DNA of 38,071 bases from Bacteroidota bacterium. Lineage in GTDB: Bacteria; Bacteroidota; Bacteroidia; Bacteroidales; VadinHA17. The stretch spans positions 1 to 38,071 of the forward strand of contig JAUWBB010000004.1 in NCBI GenBank assembly GCA_030605195.1. The letters are read 5' to 3'. The translations under genes and the position numbers were made by a program. The notes beneath the pieces were generated by a model that saw nothing but the letters and a program-made list of their open reading frames with translations, did no database searches and was not told where the DNA came from. Shown here piece by piece: positions 8,492-16,347 of the stretch (the stretch's first letter is position 1; each line of letters opens with the position of its first letter).

Positions 8492-9450
8492 TTCCTAATA
8501 TTTTTAAGCTTAAGAACAATTTCAGCTTCCATTCCACTTCCCGGTATACTTTCCACCGAGAAACGTCCGTTAACCGATTGCAGCCTTGAATGTATGTTAT
8601 TGAAACCCGACCCGGTTGATCCGTTTTTTTCCAATATTTTTGGATCAAATCCCTTACCATCGTCCTTATAATGAATTAGCATCATATCTTCGGTTTTAAA
8701 AAGCCTTAAATTAGCATTTCTTGCCTCAGCATGACGAATAGTATTGTTAATAAGTTCACAAATAGCACGAAACAAGATTATTTCGACTTCCGTCTGAAAA
8801 CGTTCTTTGTTTAGATTGGAACTGAAATGTATCCTGATCCTGCCGGCATAATTGATCCTGTTCACAAATGTACGCAGCATCGATTCCAGTCCGAAATTAC
8901 TCAGTATATGCGGACTGAGATTTTCTGAAATTTCTTTCAGACCGTTGATCGCTTCTTCAATAAGCTCGGAGGTATTGTTAATTATATTGTTAACCTTTTC
9001 AGTAAGCTCACTTTTCTGTAGTGCGGAAAAAGACATTTTTACTGTGGATAATATAGGCCCTAACCCGTCATGCAGATCTTTAGCAAACCGTTTACGTTCT
9101 TTTTCTTCTGTCTGAATTATCGCGTTTAATACCCTTCTTTCGGATAATTTCCTGATCTTATCAGCTTCCTTAAGAGATTTAAAAATCTTTTTAATAAATA
9201 TAATACTCACCGTTATCAGAACGGACGTACCAATACCTGTCCATGAACTGAGCATAGAGAGGTCTTTTGAGTATGTCGGGAACATATAGGGCAGAAATTC
9301 AATTAGTCTGCGAATAGCCGTCAAAAGAAGTGCTATGGAAATTAATATCCACGAGAGATTATATTTTGTCAACTTAGTGAGACTAATCGCTATAAAAGCA
9401 GCCACAAACTGCAGAATAAAAGAAACGACCAAACCGTAAAATGTTGCCAT
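8488..9450 (-). CDS. NarL-type sensor histidine kinase (HisKA_3)
   Basis: About 320 residues from the ATG at 9450. The ORF track starts at a TTG 15 codons upstream, which is less likely. The N-terminal third has about three hydrophobic helices with no sizeable external loop, so sensing may be within the membrane or cytoplasm. The phosphoacceptor region reads ERKRFAKDLHDGLGP with its His, the ATPase domain has ELINNTIRHAEA (N box), DDGKGFD (G1) and a glycine-rich GSGFNN stretch. The pattern is the NarX/DegS-like group that pairs with LuxR-type regulators, as it does here with a 4-nt overlap. Confidence 0.9.
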   Translation of the reverse strand: MATFYGLVVSFILQFVAAFIAISLTKLTKYNLSWILISIALLLTAIRRLIEFLPYMFPTYSKDLSMLSSWTGIGTSVLITVSIIFIKKIFKSLKEADKIRKLSERRVLNAIIQTEEKERKRFAKDLHDGLGPILSTVKMSFSALQKSELTEKVNNIINNTSELIEEAINGLKEISENLSPHILSNFGLESMLRTFVNRINYAGRIRIHFSSNLNKERFQTEVEIILFRAICELINNTIRHAEARNANLRLFKTEDMMLIHYKDDGKGFDPKILEKNGSTGSGFNNIHSRLQSVNGRFSVESIPGSGMEAEIVLKLKNIRK

Positions 9451-9526
9451 GCTTTTAATTTTAGTTGATTGATTACTTAAAACAAAGATAAACAAAATGC
9501 ATCTTAAGTAGTTTGTCTTCCAAAGC

Positions 9527-9534
9527 CAAATATA
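9527..9534 (-). promoter_or_regulatory. probable -7 element for the two-component operon
   Basis: The minus strand reads TATATTTG, an exact TAnnTTTG match, about 77 nt before the kinase ATG at 9450. No TTTG box is obvious at 19 nt spacing, so the call rests on the -7 element only. Confidence 0.4.
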
Positions 9535-9630
9535 GAATGACCGTGTGGTTTTCCGGATATTATGTTAAAGCCCATAACCCTTAACCCTAACTATTTCATT
9601 TAAACTTTACCCCAAAGTATGCCATTGAAC

Positions 9631-9815
9631 CATAAACCGAAAACCGAGAATAGGGAACCAAAAACCGTAATCAGTAGCCATTCGGCAGTACGCGGTACAC
9701 AAAATTGATAATAAACCATAAACCGAAAACCGAGAATAGGGAAACCAAAACCATAATCAGTAGCCATTCGGCAGTACGCGGTACACAAAACTGATAATAA
9801 ACCGTGAACTGAGAA
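9631..9815. repeat. 86-bp tandem repeat, about two copies
   Basis: CATAAACCGAAAACCGAGAA starts at 9631 and again at 9717, and the following text (with AGTAGCCATTCGGCAGTACG) repeats with the same 86-base period; a third, decayed start lies near 9803. It fills the space between the kinase and sucD. The minus-strand ORF over it (9600-9869) is a repeat translation. Confidence 0.75.
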
Positions 9816-9841
9816 ACAAGAACCATAAACCAAATAATTCT

Positions 9842-9872
9842 TTTGCCAAACAGGATAAAAAATATACATTTG
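9842..9872 (+). promoter_or_regulatory. Bacteroidota-type promoter of sucD
   Basis: TTTG at 9842-9845, a 19-nt gap, then TACATTTG at 9865-9872. This matches both halves of the Bacteroidota primary sigma factor consensus (TTTG, about 19 nt, TAnnTTTG) at the expected spacing, with the sucD ATG 28 nt downstream. Confidence 0.7.
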
Positions 9873-9900
9873 GGGTTATTATTTTCAAACCAAAAACACG

Positions 9901-10779
9901 ATGAGCATATTAGTTAATAAAGATTCCAAAGTATTGGTACAGGGGTTTACCGGTAGTGAAGGGACGTTTCATGCCTCCCAGATGATTGAGTATGGAACCC
10001 ATGTTGTAGGCGGTGTTACACCAGGTAAAGGCGGACAAACCCATCTTGACAAGCCGGTTTTTAATACCGTTGAAGAAGCCGTGAGAAAAACCGGAGCTAA
10101 TGTTTCCGTAGTTTTTGTTCCACCCGCATTTGCAGCCGATGCCATTATGGAAGCAGCCGATGCAGGAATAAAAGTCATTATTACCATTACCGAAGGTATT
10201 CCCACAAGCGACATGGTAAAAGTAAATGAATACCTAAAGAATAAAGATGTCCATATGGTCGGTCCGAATTGCCCGGGTGTGATCACTCCAGGTGAAGCCA
10301 AAGTGGGTATAATGCCAGGATTTATACATAAAAAAGGCAGCATTGGTATCGTTTCCCGTTCCGGCACTCTTACATATGAGGCCGTTGATCAGATAACAAA
10401 AGCCGGACTGGGACAGTCAACCTGTATTGGTGTTGGAGGTGATCCCATTATCGGAACATCTATCCTGAAAGCTATTCAATTATTTATGAAAGATCCTGAA
10501 ACCGAAGGAATTATAATGATTGGAGAAATTGGCGGGAACATGGAAGCAGATGCTGCAAACTGGATCAGGGAAAATGGTACAAAACCGGTAGTTGGGTTTG
10601 TTGCCGGTATGACCGCACCAAAGGGACGCAGAATGGGACACGCAGGTGCAATAATCGGAGGAAAGGATGATACTGCAGCAGCAAAAATTAAAATCATGCA
10701 GGAATGTGGTATCCATGTTGTAGAATCTCCAGCAGACATCGGAAAAAGGATGAAGGAGGTTTTATATCAGAACAAATAA
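9901..10779 (+). CDS. sucD: succinate-CoA ligase subunit alpha
   Basis: SucD pairs with SucC to convert succinyl-CoA plus ADP or GDP and phosphate to succinate, CoA and nucleoside triphosphate. The 292 residues are full length. Visible family features are the CoA-binding N-terminus ([22 protein letters not shown]), [11 protein letters not shown], and GHAGAIIGG with the His that is phosphorylated in catalysis. No sucC lies next to it in the window, so the beta subunit must be encoded elsewhere. It has a good promoter of its own. The 358-nt spacer after it holds only the imperfect inverted repeats described separately. Confidence 0.96.
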   Translation: MSILVNKDSKVLVQGFTGSEGTFHASQMIEYGTHVVGGVTPGKGGQTHLDKPVFNTVEEAVRKTGANVSVVFVPPAFAADAIMEAADAGIKVIITITEGIPTSDMVKVNEYLKNKDVHMVGPNCPGVITPGEAKVGIMPGFIHKKGSIGIVSRSGTLTYEAVDQITKAGLGQSTCIGVGGDPIIGTSILKAIQLFMKDPETEGIIMIGEIGGNMEADAANWIRENGTKPVVGFVAGMTAPKGRRMGHAGAIIGGKDDTAAAKIKIMQECGIHVVESPADIGKRMKEVLYQNK

Positions 10780-10839
10780 ATTATCGGATACATATTATTC
10801 CTAACGAGACACTACTGCAAATAAATTGTAAAATGAGCT

Positions 10840-11095
10840 AAAATGAAGAGGAAGTTAAAAGTGAACTAAAGTTATAAGTGAGCTAAAGTTGAGAAGAAGT
10901 TATAAGTGAGCTAAAGTTGAGAGTTATGGAGACAATTTACAGATATAATTCCAGTTATTTCTTCATTTAGTCACTTAAAACTTTAGACACTTCTTTATTT
11001 AGTCACTTTCAACTTTAGTCACTTTAGGCACTTCTTTTTTTAGGCACTTTAGGCATTTTACATTTTAGGCATTATTTTTTTAGGCATTTCAAAAG
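10840..11095. repeat. low-complexity inverted repeat field
   Basis: The left part repeats AGTGAGCTAAAGTTGAGAAG-like words (about 10859-10925); the right part repeats TTAGTCACTTTCAACTTTAG and TTTAGGCACTT-like words (about 10970-11090). The right words are near reverse complements of the left ones, so the stretch can fold on itself in several registers. No gene is visible between sucD and fabG. Confidence 0.6.
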
Positions 11096-11137
11096 CCTTG
11101 ATAACACACCAGGGATTAATTCTAAAAAAATCTTACT

Positions 11138-11884
11138 ATGAAACTACTCGAAGGAAAAACAGCTTTAATTACAGGAGCTGCCCGTGGAATCGGAAAAGCC
11201 ATTGCCCTGAAATTTGCAGGTGAAGGTGCCAGTATTGCTTTTACTGACCTGTTCGACAACGACGATTTCCGAAATACCCTTAAAGAACTGGAAGCCAGAG
11301 GTGTGAAAGCAAAAGGCTATACATCCGATGCCAGCAAATTGGATCAAACCCAGGAGGTGGTCAACCGGATCGCTGTAGATTTTGGTCAGATAGATATTTT
11401 GGTAAACAATGCAGGTATAACAAGAGATACTTTATTAATGCGGATGACTGAGGACCAATGGGATGCAGTTATTACCGTTAACCTGAAATCAGTATTTAAT
11501 TTCACCAAGTGTGTTCAGACAATCATGCTAAAACAACGCTCAGGGACAATAGTCAATATCAGTTCTGTGGTTGGTGTTAGTGGAAATGCCGGTCAATCGA
11601 ACTATGCCGCATCAAAGGCAGGAATTATCGGATTTACAAAATCGGTTGCAAGAGAAATTGGAGCAAGGAATATACGTTGTAATGCGATCGCCCCGGGGTT
11701 TATTTTGACCGATATGACCGAAAAGATACCTGAAGAGTTACGAAAGGCATGGATTGAACAAATACCATTGAAGAGAGGAGGTACACCGGAAGATGTGGCT
11801 AACACTGCCCTGTACCTGGCCTCTGACCTTTCTTCCTATGTAAGCGGACAGGTCATCAATGTTTGCGGAGCTATGAAAACCTGA
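11138..11884 (+). CDS. fabG: 3-oxoacyl-[acyl-carrier-protein] reductase FabG
   Basis: A 248-residue short-chain dehydrogenase. It shows the NADPH-binding TGAARGIG near residue 11, NNAGITRD, and the catalytic Ser-Tyr-Lys set in NISSVVGVSGNAGQSNYAASK. Length and the IRCNAIAPGFI segment fit FabG, which reduces 3-oxoacyl-ACP in fatty-acid elongation. Because the family is broad, a different acyl or sugar substrate cannot be excluded. It is the first gene of a likely operon with the dodecin and YbaK-like genes; the dodecin frame overlaps its 3' end. Confidence 0.88.
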   Translation: MKLLEGKTALITGAARGIGKAIALKFAGEGASIAFTDLFDNDDFRNTLKELEARGVKAKGYTSDASKLDQTQEVVNRIAVDFGQIDILVNNAGITRDTLLMRMTEDQWDAVITVNLKSVFNFTKCVQTIMLKQRSGTIVNISSVVGVSGNAGQSNYAASKAGIIGFTKSVAREIGARNIRCNAIAPGFILTDMTEKIPEELRKAWIEQIPLKRGGTPEDVANTALYLASDLSSYVSGQVINVCGAMKT

Positions 11885-12090
11885 TCGCTGTCTTACAAAT
11901 CATTGAATTAATTGGCACAAGTGAGACATCCTTGGTGTATGCTGCCAAAAATGCCATTGAACTGGCAAGTAAATCTCTCGAAGACCTGAGAATAGCTGAA
12001 GTTATTTCTCAGGATATGAAAATTGAAGACGGTAAAATTGTTTCATACCGTACTAAAATATGTGTATCCTTTAAATTCCGAAAGGAATAA
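11863..12090 (+). CDS. dodecin-family flavin-binding protein without an ATG start
   Basis: The translated sequence AVLQIIELIGTSETS...AIELASKSLEDL...KIEDGKIVSYRTKI follows the dodecin pattern of a short strand, a helix and two more strands, with conserved dodecin positions throughout. Dodecins are small dodecameric flavin-storage proteins. There is no ATG in frame at the expected place. A TTG at 11863 lies inside fabG and adds six extra residues. A CTG at 11881 overlaps the fabG stop as CTGA and would give the family's usual length of about 69 residues. I use the TTG as the safe start and favour translational coupling to fabG. The identification is firm, the start is not. Confidence 0.8.
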   Translation: MRSYENLIAVLQIIELIGTSETSLVYAAKNAIELASKSLEDLRIAEVISQDMKIEDGKIVSYRTKICVSFKFRKE

Positions 12091-12109
12091 AACTTAAACT
12101 TTTTCAGTC

Positions 12110-12574
12110 ATGATTGTAAAAAAGTTAAAAGAATTCCTCGATAAACATGGGATTGAATATTTCACCATTAGTCATTCGAAAGCCTATTCAGCACAAAAAA
12201 TTGCTGCTGCATGTCATATACCCGGAAAAGAACTGGCAAAAACAGTGATGATAAAGATTGACGGGGAAATGGCAATGGCTATACTGCCCGCTTCGTACAG
12301 GGTTGATTTTGAACTTTTAAGAGGCGCTATTGGAGCAGGAAAGATTAAGCTGGCAAAGGAACAGGAATTCCAGGATATCTTTCCAAACTGTGAGATAGGT
12401 GCCATGCCACCATTTGGCAATTTATGGAACCTCCCTGTTTATGTTGCAGAAAGTCTTACCGAAAATGAGGAAATTGCCTTTAACGGCGGGTCTCATACCG
12501 AACTGATCCGGATGAGTTTGAGTGACTATATGAAACTTGTAAACCCCGATATTGTAAAATATTCATTGCAGTAG
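12110..12574 (+). CDS. YbaK/EbsC-family aminoacyl-tRNA deacylase
   Basis: A 154-residue protein of the YbaK/ProX editing fold. Recognisable segments are SHSKAYSAQKIAAACHIPG, ELAKTVMIKIDG, ILPASYRVDF and GAMPPFG, with the conserved Lys in KTVMIK. Members remove wrongly attached amino acids from tRNA, mostly Ala or Cys from tRNA-Pro; the exact substrate cannot be assigned. It follows the dodecin gene by 19 nt and is probably co-transcribed. It ends at 12574, just before a decayed lipoprotein gene. Confidence 0.85.
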   Translation: MIVKKLKEFLDKHGIEYFTISHSKAYSAQKIAAACHIPGKELAKTVMIKIDGEMAMAILPASYRVDFELLRGAIGAGKIKLAKEQEFQDIFPNCEIGAMPPFGNLWNLPVYVAESLTENEEIAFNGGSHTELIRMSLSDYMKLVNPDIVKYSLQ

Positions 12575-12579
12575 AACCG

Positions 12580-12928
12580 ATGAGCAGGGCAAAGCGTTGG
12601 GTCTTTTTAACCGTTATTGCAGGATTATTCTTTTTAATCTAGTACGTCAAAGATAGTTATTGACATACCAAAACCTTCTGATATTGATATACCCGAAAAA
12701 ATTAAAAAATTAGCATTTGTCAAATACAGATTAGGCGATGATTCAACTCATGTAACCAACGTTATTAGAGAAATGATATCGGGAGAAGGAGCAATGGTTG
12801 AAAAGATAGCTATCGATAATGCGATGAATGGTTTTCGGGGAAAAATGAAGGAACATAGTCACTTCTCGATAACCGGTCTTGAAGAACTCCTTGAGAACCG
12901 TTTGTCAAACCAGCGAAAGCAGGATTAA
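12580..12928 (+). pseudogene. decayed lipoprotein gene related to the DUF6340-type neighbour
   Basis: An ATG at 12580 opens MSRAKRWVFLTVIAGLFFLI and then stops (TAG at 12640). In the next frame the text continues without stops from about 12638 to 12928 as SKIVIDIPKPSDIDIPEKIK...GLEELLENRLSNQRKQD. Joined by a frameshift, they give a signal peptide with a possible lipobox, then a segment laid out like the start of the intact DUF6340-like protein 125 nt downstream (leader, prolines, 'PEKIKKLAFV' against 'PRDIHEITII'). The copy also ends early, near residue 115 against 349. A sequencing indel could explain the frameshift but not the short length. Confidence 0.55.
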
Positions 12929-13053
12929 CGCATATTTTTTTATCTTAATACCTGTATAAACCAAAAATATCAAATAACAATCTCCAAATTACAAAATTAT
13001 CGCTAGCATGTTATCCATAAGGGCCCTTTTAATAGCCTAACAGAAAGATTCCG

Positions 13054-14103
13054 ATGAGATTATTTCATTCAGGATGGATACTTATTATACTGTTTTTCTG
13101 TCTGTTAAGTACAGCATGTCAAACCACATCCATCATTAAAATACAAATACTTGAGTCCCCTGAAGTATCCTTGCCTCGTGATATTCATGAAATCACCATA
13201 ATCAACAGTAGCCTGAAAACAAACCTTGTCACTCAAAATCAGGATTCAGACAGACCTCTGCCACCAAACAATTCACCTCACCATACTAAGGTCACACACA
13301 CTTGCATTCAGGGTTTATCCGATCTGTTGATTACCTCACCCTTTATCGACACTGTATTTTACGATTCCCTGTTATATGATTTTGGTTTAAGTAACGATTC
13401 AACGGGAAAACCATTACCGCTTGACTGGCAGGATGTTGAATGGGTTTGTGATAAAACCAACACTGAGTTATTGATTTCACTTGAAGATTACGACTGTTCA
13501 GACACCATTTCTCAGGATATTCAATATAGTTTTTTTCACCTTTTTGAAGATGATATTATTAATAGATATTATGTTGCATATTTAAATGTAAGCCCCAAAG
13601 CATTCTGGAGGACATATGATTTAACAAATAAGAAGATTATTGATGAATATCTTTATATAGATACGATTCAGTGGGAGAGGTCAGACAATAAATCATCAAA
13701 GGCACTGAAACAGTTACCTGAAAAAGATAACGCGATACTGGAAGCGGCTTACTGGGCAGGATACGGCTACGGTAAAAGAATTGTTCCATCCTGGCTGGAT
13801 GTTGACCGGTTTTATTATAAGTCGGGTAGTAAGGAAATAAAACAGGCTGGTAAGGAAGTCTTGAAGGATAACTGGACTGGTGCGGTGCAAATATGGAAAA
13901 AACTTGCATATGGGGAGAAAAAAAGCCTGGCAGCGAAAGCATCTCTTAACATGGCCCTGGCATCTGAAGTTGAAGATCAGCTAGAAATAGCCCTGGAATG
14001 GGCTGCAAAATCCTACCTTATGTTTAAAAGATCAAGCAGCAAAGAATACCTCTTACTTTTGCAGGATAGAGTAAAAGTAAAAAGGAAATTACTCAGCAGA
14101 TAA
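13054..14103 (+). CDS. DUF6340-family lipoprotein
   Basis: A 349-residue lipoprotein. The N-terminus is a basic-hydrophobic signal ending in LLSTAC, a clear lipobox with Cys22. The middle has no motif of known chemistry. The C-terminal 90 residues are helical with TPR-like spacing (GAVQIWKKLAYGEKKSLAAKA, then LEIALEWAAKSYLMF). The pattern, a lipobox, a short IHEITIINSS-like strand and a C-terminal TPR-like block, matches what I know as DUF6340 proteins, found widely in Bacteroidota and of unknown function. It probably sits at the cell envelope. Confidence 0.7.
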   Translation: MRLFHSGWILIILFFCLLSTACQTTSIIKIQILESPEVSLPRDIHEITIINSSLKTNLVTQNQDSDRPLPPNNSPHHTKVTHTCIQGLSDLLITSPFIDTVFYDSLLYDFGLSNDSTGKPLPLDWQDVEWVCDKTNTELLISLEDYDCSDTISQDIQYSFFHLFEDDIINRYYVAYLNVSPKAFWRTYDLTNKKIIDEYLYIDTIQWERSDNKSSKALKQLPEKDNAILEAAYWAGYGYGKRIVPSWLDVDRFYYKSGSKEIKQAGKEVLKDNWTGAVQIWKKLAYGEKKSLAAKASLNMALASEVEDQLEIALEWAAKSYLMFKRSSSKEYLLLLQDRVKVKRKLLSR

Positions 14104-14331
14104 TCCTACTAAAATATTATTTTTGCACCTTTGTTATTAATGATTAACTCTGAATTATTTATTCTATAATAATACCCAAATTCCCAATAACCCAATTGGG
14201 ACTTGATTCTTGGAATTTATTTAGAAATTAGGTCAATTAGGTTAATTAGATTAATTAAATTTCTGTTTAATATTTAGTTATTACCATATTAATTAAGAAA
14301 CGCTCTACTAGGAATAATTTGAATTATAAAT

Positions 14332-15570
14332 ATGTTCACCACGGTATTTTATATCATTATCGCGATTTTAATTTTCGACTTCTTATTGGAAAGGCTCCTG
14401 AATTACCTGAATAGTACACGCTGGAGTAACGAATTGCCAAAAGAATTGCTTGGAATATACGATGTTGACCAATATAAGAAATCGCAGGGCTATTATTTTG
14501 AAAACCAGAAACTGGGACTTATTACCAGTATTTTGACATTCCTTATTCTCCTCTTATTGTTGTTTTTCGGAGGATTTTCAAAGGTGGATGGTTGGGCAAG
14601 GCTATTAAGCGGCAATTCAATTTTTATTGCCATCCTGTTTTTCGGGATACTTGGCTTTGCCATGGATATTCTTTCCACACCCTTTTCATTATACGATACA
14701 TTTGTTATCGAAGAAAAATACGGATTCAATAAAACAACACTGAAAATCTTTTTCCTGGATAAAATAAAAGGCTGGTTTCTGGCAGCAATCATCGGAGGCG
14801 GGTTATTGGCATTGGTAGTCTGGTTTTATGAACAAACCACTAATATGTTTTGGATATATACATGGATACTGGTCAGTGTGTTCATGATATTTATGACAAT
14901 GTTTTACTCCACACTTATCGTTCCGATATTTAATAAACAAACACCTTTGGAAGAAGGAGAATTAAGGAATGCCATACAGGAATTCTGCAAGAAAGTTGAT
15001 TTTAAACTTGATAATTTATATGTAATTGACGGATCTAAACGGTCAACCAAGGCTAATGCATATTTCAGCGGGTTGGGTGCAAAAAAAAGAATTGTACTTT
15101 TTGATACATTGATTGAAGACCTGACACAAAATGAGATACTTGCCGTACTGGCTCATGAAATCGGGCATTATAAAAAGAAACACACCAGGACAGGCATTAT
15201 TATTTCCATTTTACAAACGGGCTTAACTCTGTTTATTCTTTCGCTGTTTATTGGAAATCCGAAACTATCCGGGGCACTGGGTTCCGGTATCCCAAGCTTT
15301 CACCTGGGATTAATAGCATTCGGCATTCTTTACAGCCCGATATCCACTGTTATTGGTCTTGGTATGAATTTTTTTTCAAGGAAAAATGAATTTCAAGCCG
15401 ATAATTTTGCTAAATTTAATTTCAGTGGAGAAGATCTGTCATCGGCTCTGAAGAAATTATCAGTTAAGAATTTAAGTAACCTTACCCCTCATCCGGCATT
15501 CGTTTTTTTTCATTATTCGCACCCGCCATTGCTGAAGCGATTGAAACGATTGAAGGAAAATGAGAATTAG
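14332..15570 (+). CDS. M48-family membrane metalloprotease (Ste24/CAAX-protease-like)
   Basis: A 412-residue protein with several hydrophobic helices in the first 200 residues and again near 290-350. The zinc site is LAHEIGHYKKKH (HExxH), and the third ligand is the Glu in RKNEFQADNFA. The layout matches Ste24-type M48 proteases, which cleave membrane or prenylated proteins in eukaryotes; in bacteria the usual role is thought to be envelope protein quality control. It stands alone. The 228-nt spacer before it has a TATTTTTG -7-like box at 14118 but no matching -33. Confidence 0.9.
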   Translation: MFTTVFYIIIAILIFDFLLERLLNYLNSTRWSNELPKELLGIYDVDQYKKSQGYYFENQKLGLITSILTFLILLLLLFFGGFSKVDGWARLLSGNSIFIAILFFGILGFAMDILSTPFSLYDTFVIEEKYGFNKTTLKIFFLDKIKGWFLAAIIGGGLLALVVWFYEQTTNMFWIYTWILVSVFMIFMTMFYSTLIVPIFNKQTPLEEGELRNAIQEFCKKVDFKLDNLYVIDGSKRSTKANAYFSGLGAKKRIVLFDTLIEDLTQNEILAVLAHEIGHYKKKHTRTGIIISILQTGLTLFILSLFIGNPKLSGALGSGIPSFHLGLIAFGILYSPISTVIGLGMNFFSRKNEFQADNFAKFNFSGEDLSSALKKLSVKNLSNLTPHPAFVFFHYSHPPLLKRLKRLKENEN

Positions 15571-15671
15571 GTAAATAGTTAGAAGCTAAATGTTATTGGT
15601 TTTTGTTTATAGATGCTTCTTTTAAGTTGTTTTGTAATTAGTCATTGTTGAAATGAATGACAAAGAATGAC

Positions 15672-15697
15672 ACTCGTCCCGTCTGGGCGGGACGAGT
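15672..15697. repeat. GC-rich hairpin
   Basis: ACTCGTCCCG and CGGGACGAGT form a perfect 10-bp stem with a six-base loop about 100 nt after the protease stop. There is no T run behind it, so a classical intrinsic terminator is uncertain. Confidence 0.6.
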
Positions 15698-15760
15698 AAA
15701 ATTACGTGAAGCGAAGCGAACTAATTACAATAAATAACGCATGCGCAGCATGCAATTATT

Positions 15761-15833
15761 GCCTCCTTAGCTCAGTTGGTAGAGCAGCTCATTCGTAATG
15801 AGCAGGTCGTCGGTTCAAGTCCGATGGGAGGCT
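15761..15833 (+). tRNA. tRNA-Thr (anticodon CGT)
   Basis: A complete cloverleaf can be drawn: acceptor GCCTCCT with GGGAGGC, D arm GCTC/GAGC, anticodon stem GCTCA/TGAGC with loop TTCGTAA (anticodon CGT), and T arm GTCGG/CCGAT with TTCAAGT. The discriminator base is T and CCA is not encoded. A small perfect hairpin (GCATGC, 3 nt, GCATGC at 15739-15753) lies just upstream. Confidence 0.93.
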
Positions 15834-15878
15834 CTAAAAGATTTATGATTTGTGATTTAAGATTTATTGAGTTGCAGT

Positions 15879-16092
15879 AGCAGGAAGAAGTCTCCAGTCA
15901 ACAGTCTCCAGTCTTCAGTCAACAGTCTACAACTGAACTGAAAACTATAACCATTCTGTGAGCTTTGCGAACAGAATGTCTCACGAGCGGGATTGAGCGA
16001 AGGATAGTGGGAGCGAGTAAACCAAAAACCATTTAATGTAGAGCCGAATTGTATTCGGCTGAAAATAGACCTGCCAGTGTCCGGAGGACCTG
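15879..16092. repeat. dispersed composite repeat, copy B
   Basis: AGCAGGAAGAAGTCTCCAGT (15879), GTGGGAGCGAGTAAACC (16007), GTAGAGCCGAATTGTATTC (16038) and AGACCTGCCAGTG...GGAGGACCTG (16067-16092) repeat the blocks of 2378-2636 in the same order. The last two blocks are 29 nt apart, start to start, in both copies. The rest of the tRNA-Thr to tRNA-Gly spacer holds a CAGTCTCCAGTC-type simple repeat at 15888-15930. Confidence 0.7.
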
Positions 16093-16133
16093 GCAGAGTC
16101 TGAAAATTCTTCTTATTTTTGTCGTATTATTTT

Positions 16134-16196
16134 GCGGGAGTAGCTCAGTGGTAGAGCATCAGCTTCCCAAGCTGAGGGTCGCGGGTCTTGACGAAT
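16134..16196 (+). pseudogene. tRNA-Gly (CCC) fragment, 3' part missing
   Basis: GCGGGAGTAGCTCAGTGGTA begins a normal tRNA-Gly, followed by the anticodon stem-loop TCAGC TTCCCAA GCTGA (anticodon CCC), the variable loop and GCGGGT, the start of the T arm. From 16197 the sequence no longer fits: the T loop, T stem and 3' acceptor strand are absent. Instead there are two hairpins (GACgAATTTCT/AGAAATTGTC and GCTGAC/GTCAGC) before the next tRNA. It cannot form a cloverleaf, so it should not give a working tRNA. Confidence 0.75.
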
Positions 16197-16270
16197 TTCT
16201 TTTGTTGGAGAAATTGTCAGGATGCTGACCGCAAGCGTCAGCATTCGATCATTGAAATAAGAAGTTATTA

Positions 16271-16343
16271 GCGGCAGTAGCTCAGCAGGTAGAGCGTCAG
16301 CTTCCCAAGCTGAAGGTCGCCGGTTCGAAACCGGTTTGCCGCT
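16271..16343 (+). tRNA. tRNA-Gly (anticodon CCC)
   Basis: A complete cloverleaf: acceptor GCGGCAG with TTGCCGC, D arm GCTC/GAGC, anticodon stem TCAGC/GCTGA with loop TTCCCAA (anticodon CCC), T arm GCCGG/CCGGT with TTCGAAA. Discriminator T; CCA not encoded. The tRNA ends four bases before the cinA ATG. Confidence 0.93.
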
Positions 16344-16347
16344 CAAA

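Noticed and set aside
9600-9869. 89-aa minus-strand ORF
   Set aside because: Internally repetitive because it reads through the 86-bp tandem repeat; no family resemblance.
16336-16347. TTG start of cinA inside tRNA-Gly
   Set aside because: The ATG at 16348 matches the conserved CinA N-terminus; the TTG lies in the acceptor stem.
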